The position numbers and the translations under genes are program-made. A stretch of 64,000 nucleotides of DNA. Source: Puntigrus tetrazona (lineage: Eukaryota > Chordata > Actinopteri > Cypriniformes > Cyprinidae). Positions within the stretch are counted from its first letter, which is position 1. Each line of letters opens with the position of its first letter. This document shows, piece after piece, positions 63,797-64,000 of the stretch. The notes under the pieces were generated by a model. That model was not told the DNA's origin, did no database searches, and saw only the letters and a list, made by a program, of their open reading frames with translations. The DNA is taken from the NCBI RefSeq assembly GCF_018831695.1, contig NC_056715.1, positions 13,002,645-13,066,644 of the forward strand. Direction: 5' to 3'.

Positions 63797-64000
63797 ACCA
63801 CCACCACCAGTTATTAACACCACATGGCTGAGGCGGTGAAACGAAAGCGTGTCATTCCATTATTTTTCTCCCTCCACCATTTTCCTCAGTCGTTTACAAA
63901 CGCGGCATCCCTTACTTGTTTTTGGCAGACACACCCCTATCGGTTTCTGTCTCTATTATCCCTATAACTGTGTATGCATTAGCCCACCGGCCCCATATTC
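63797..64000. other. End of window, no gene seen
   Basis: Short balanced sequence with no supported feature. Confidence 0.5.

Overview
The window looks like a teleost chromosome, most likely a cyprinid (zebrafish, carp or goldfish type). The evidence is an AT-rich background, many long (TA)n and (CA)n microsatellites, short non-autonomous DNA transposons of kinds common in cyprinid genomes, and a Prox1 protein close to the fish form. I see no bacterial-style operon, CRISPR array, rRNA or convincing tRNA gene.

Only one protein-coding gene can be supported. It is prox1a (prospero homeobox 1), transcribed on the minus strand across about the first 34.8 kb. From its 5' end the model is: non-coding exon 1 (about 34830-34606); exon 2 (31990-30195, start codon at 31922); exon 3 (26577-26470); exon 4 (20544-20350); exon 5 (coding from 5074 to the stop at 4891-4889); then a 3' UTR of about 4.6 kb that may run to a double poly(A) signal near 246-255. 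The joined coding sequence gives 738 residues, against 737 for human PROX1. Exon 2 carries the regulatory N-terminal part and exons 3-5 carry the homeo-prospero DNA-binding domain. The other open frames over these exons are shadows.

The introns (2.6, 3.6, 5.9 and 15.3 kb) hold microsatellites, at least one complete MITE nested inside an older repeat, two copies of another dispersed repeat, and several low-repeat ATTA-rich blocks that may be conserved enhancers. Intron 2 appears to be a minor-class (U12) intron with an ATATCCTTT donor and a TTCCTTGAC branch site, apparently ending AT-AA.

The remaining 29 kb (about 34.8-64 kb) lies upstream of prox1a and has no supportable gene. It contains a CpG-dense stretch with an X-box-like motif at 37.2-38.1 kb, a MITE at 44.9 kb, a large cluster of (TA)n blocks at 48.5-50.1 kb, a GC-richer degenerate-repeat block at 55.1-56.2 kb, a Tc1-like transposon remnant at 57.8-58.3 kb, and a fold-back MITE at 63.5-63.8 kb. 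The layout fits a developmental transcription-factor gene next to a regulatory gene desert.

The most interesting signals are in RNA processing: the AT-AA U12 intron with an overlapping in-frame GT-AG alternative, a tandem CAGCAG acceptor at exon 5, a three-codon upstream ORF in strong context 11 bases before the start codon, and miR-181-type and Pumilio-type sites in the 3' UTR. All coordinates were worked out by hand and no alignment was run.
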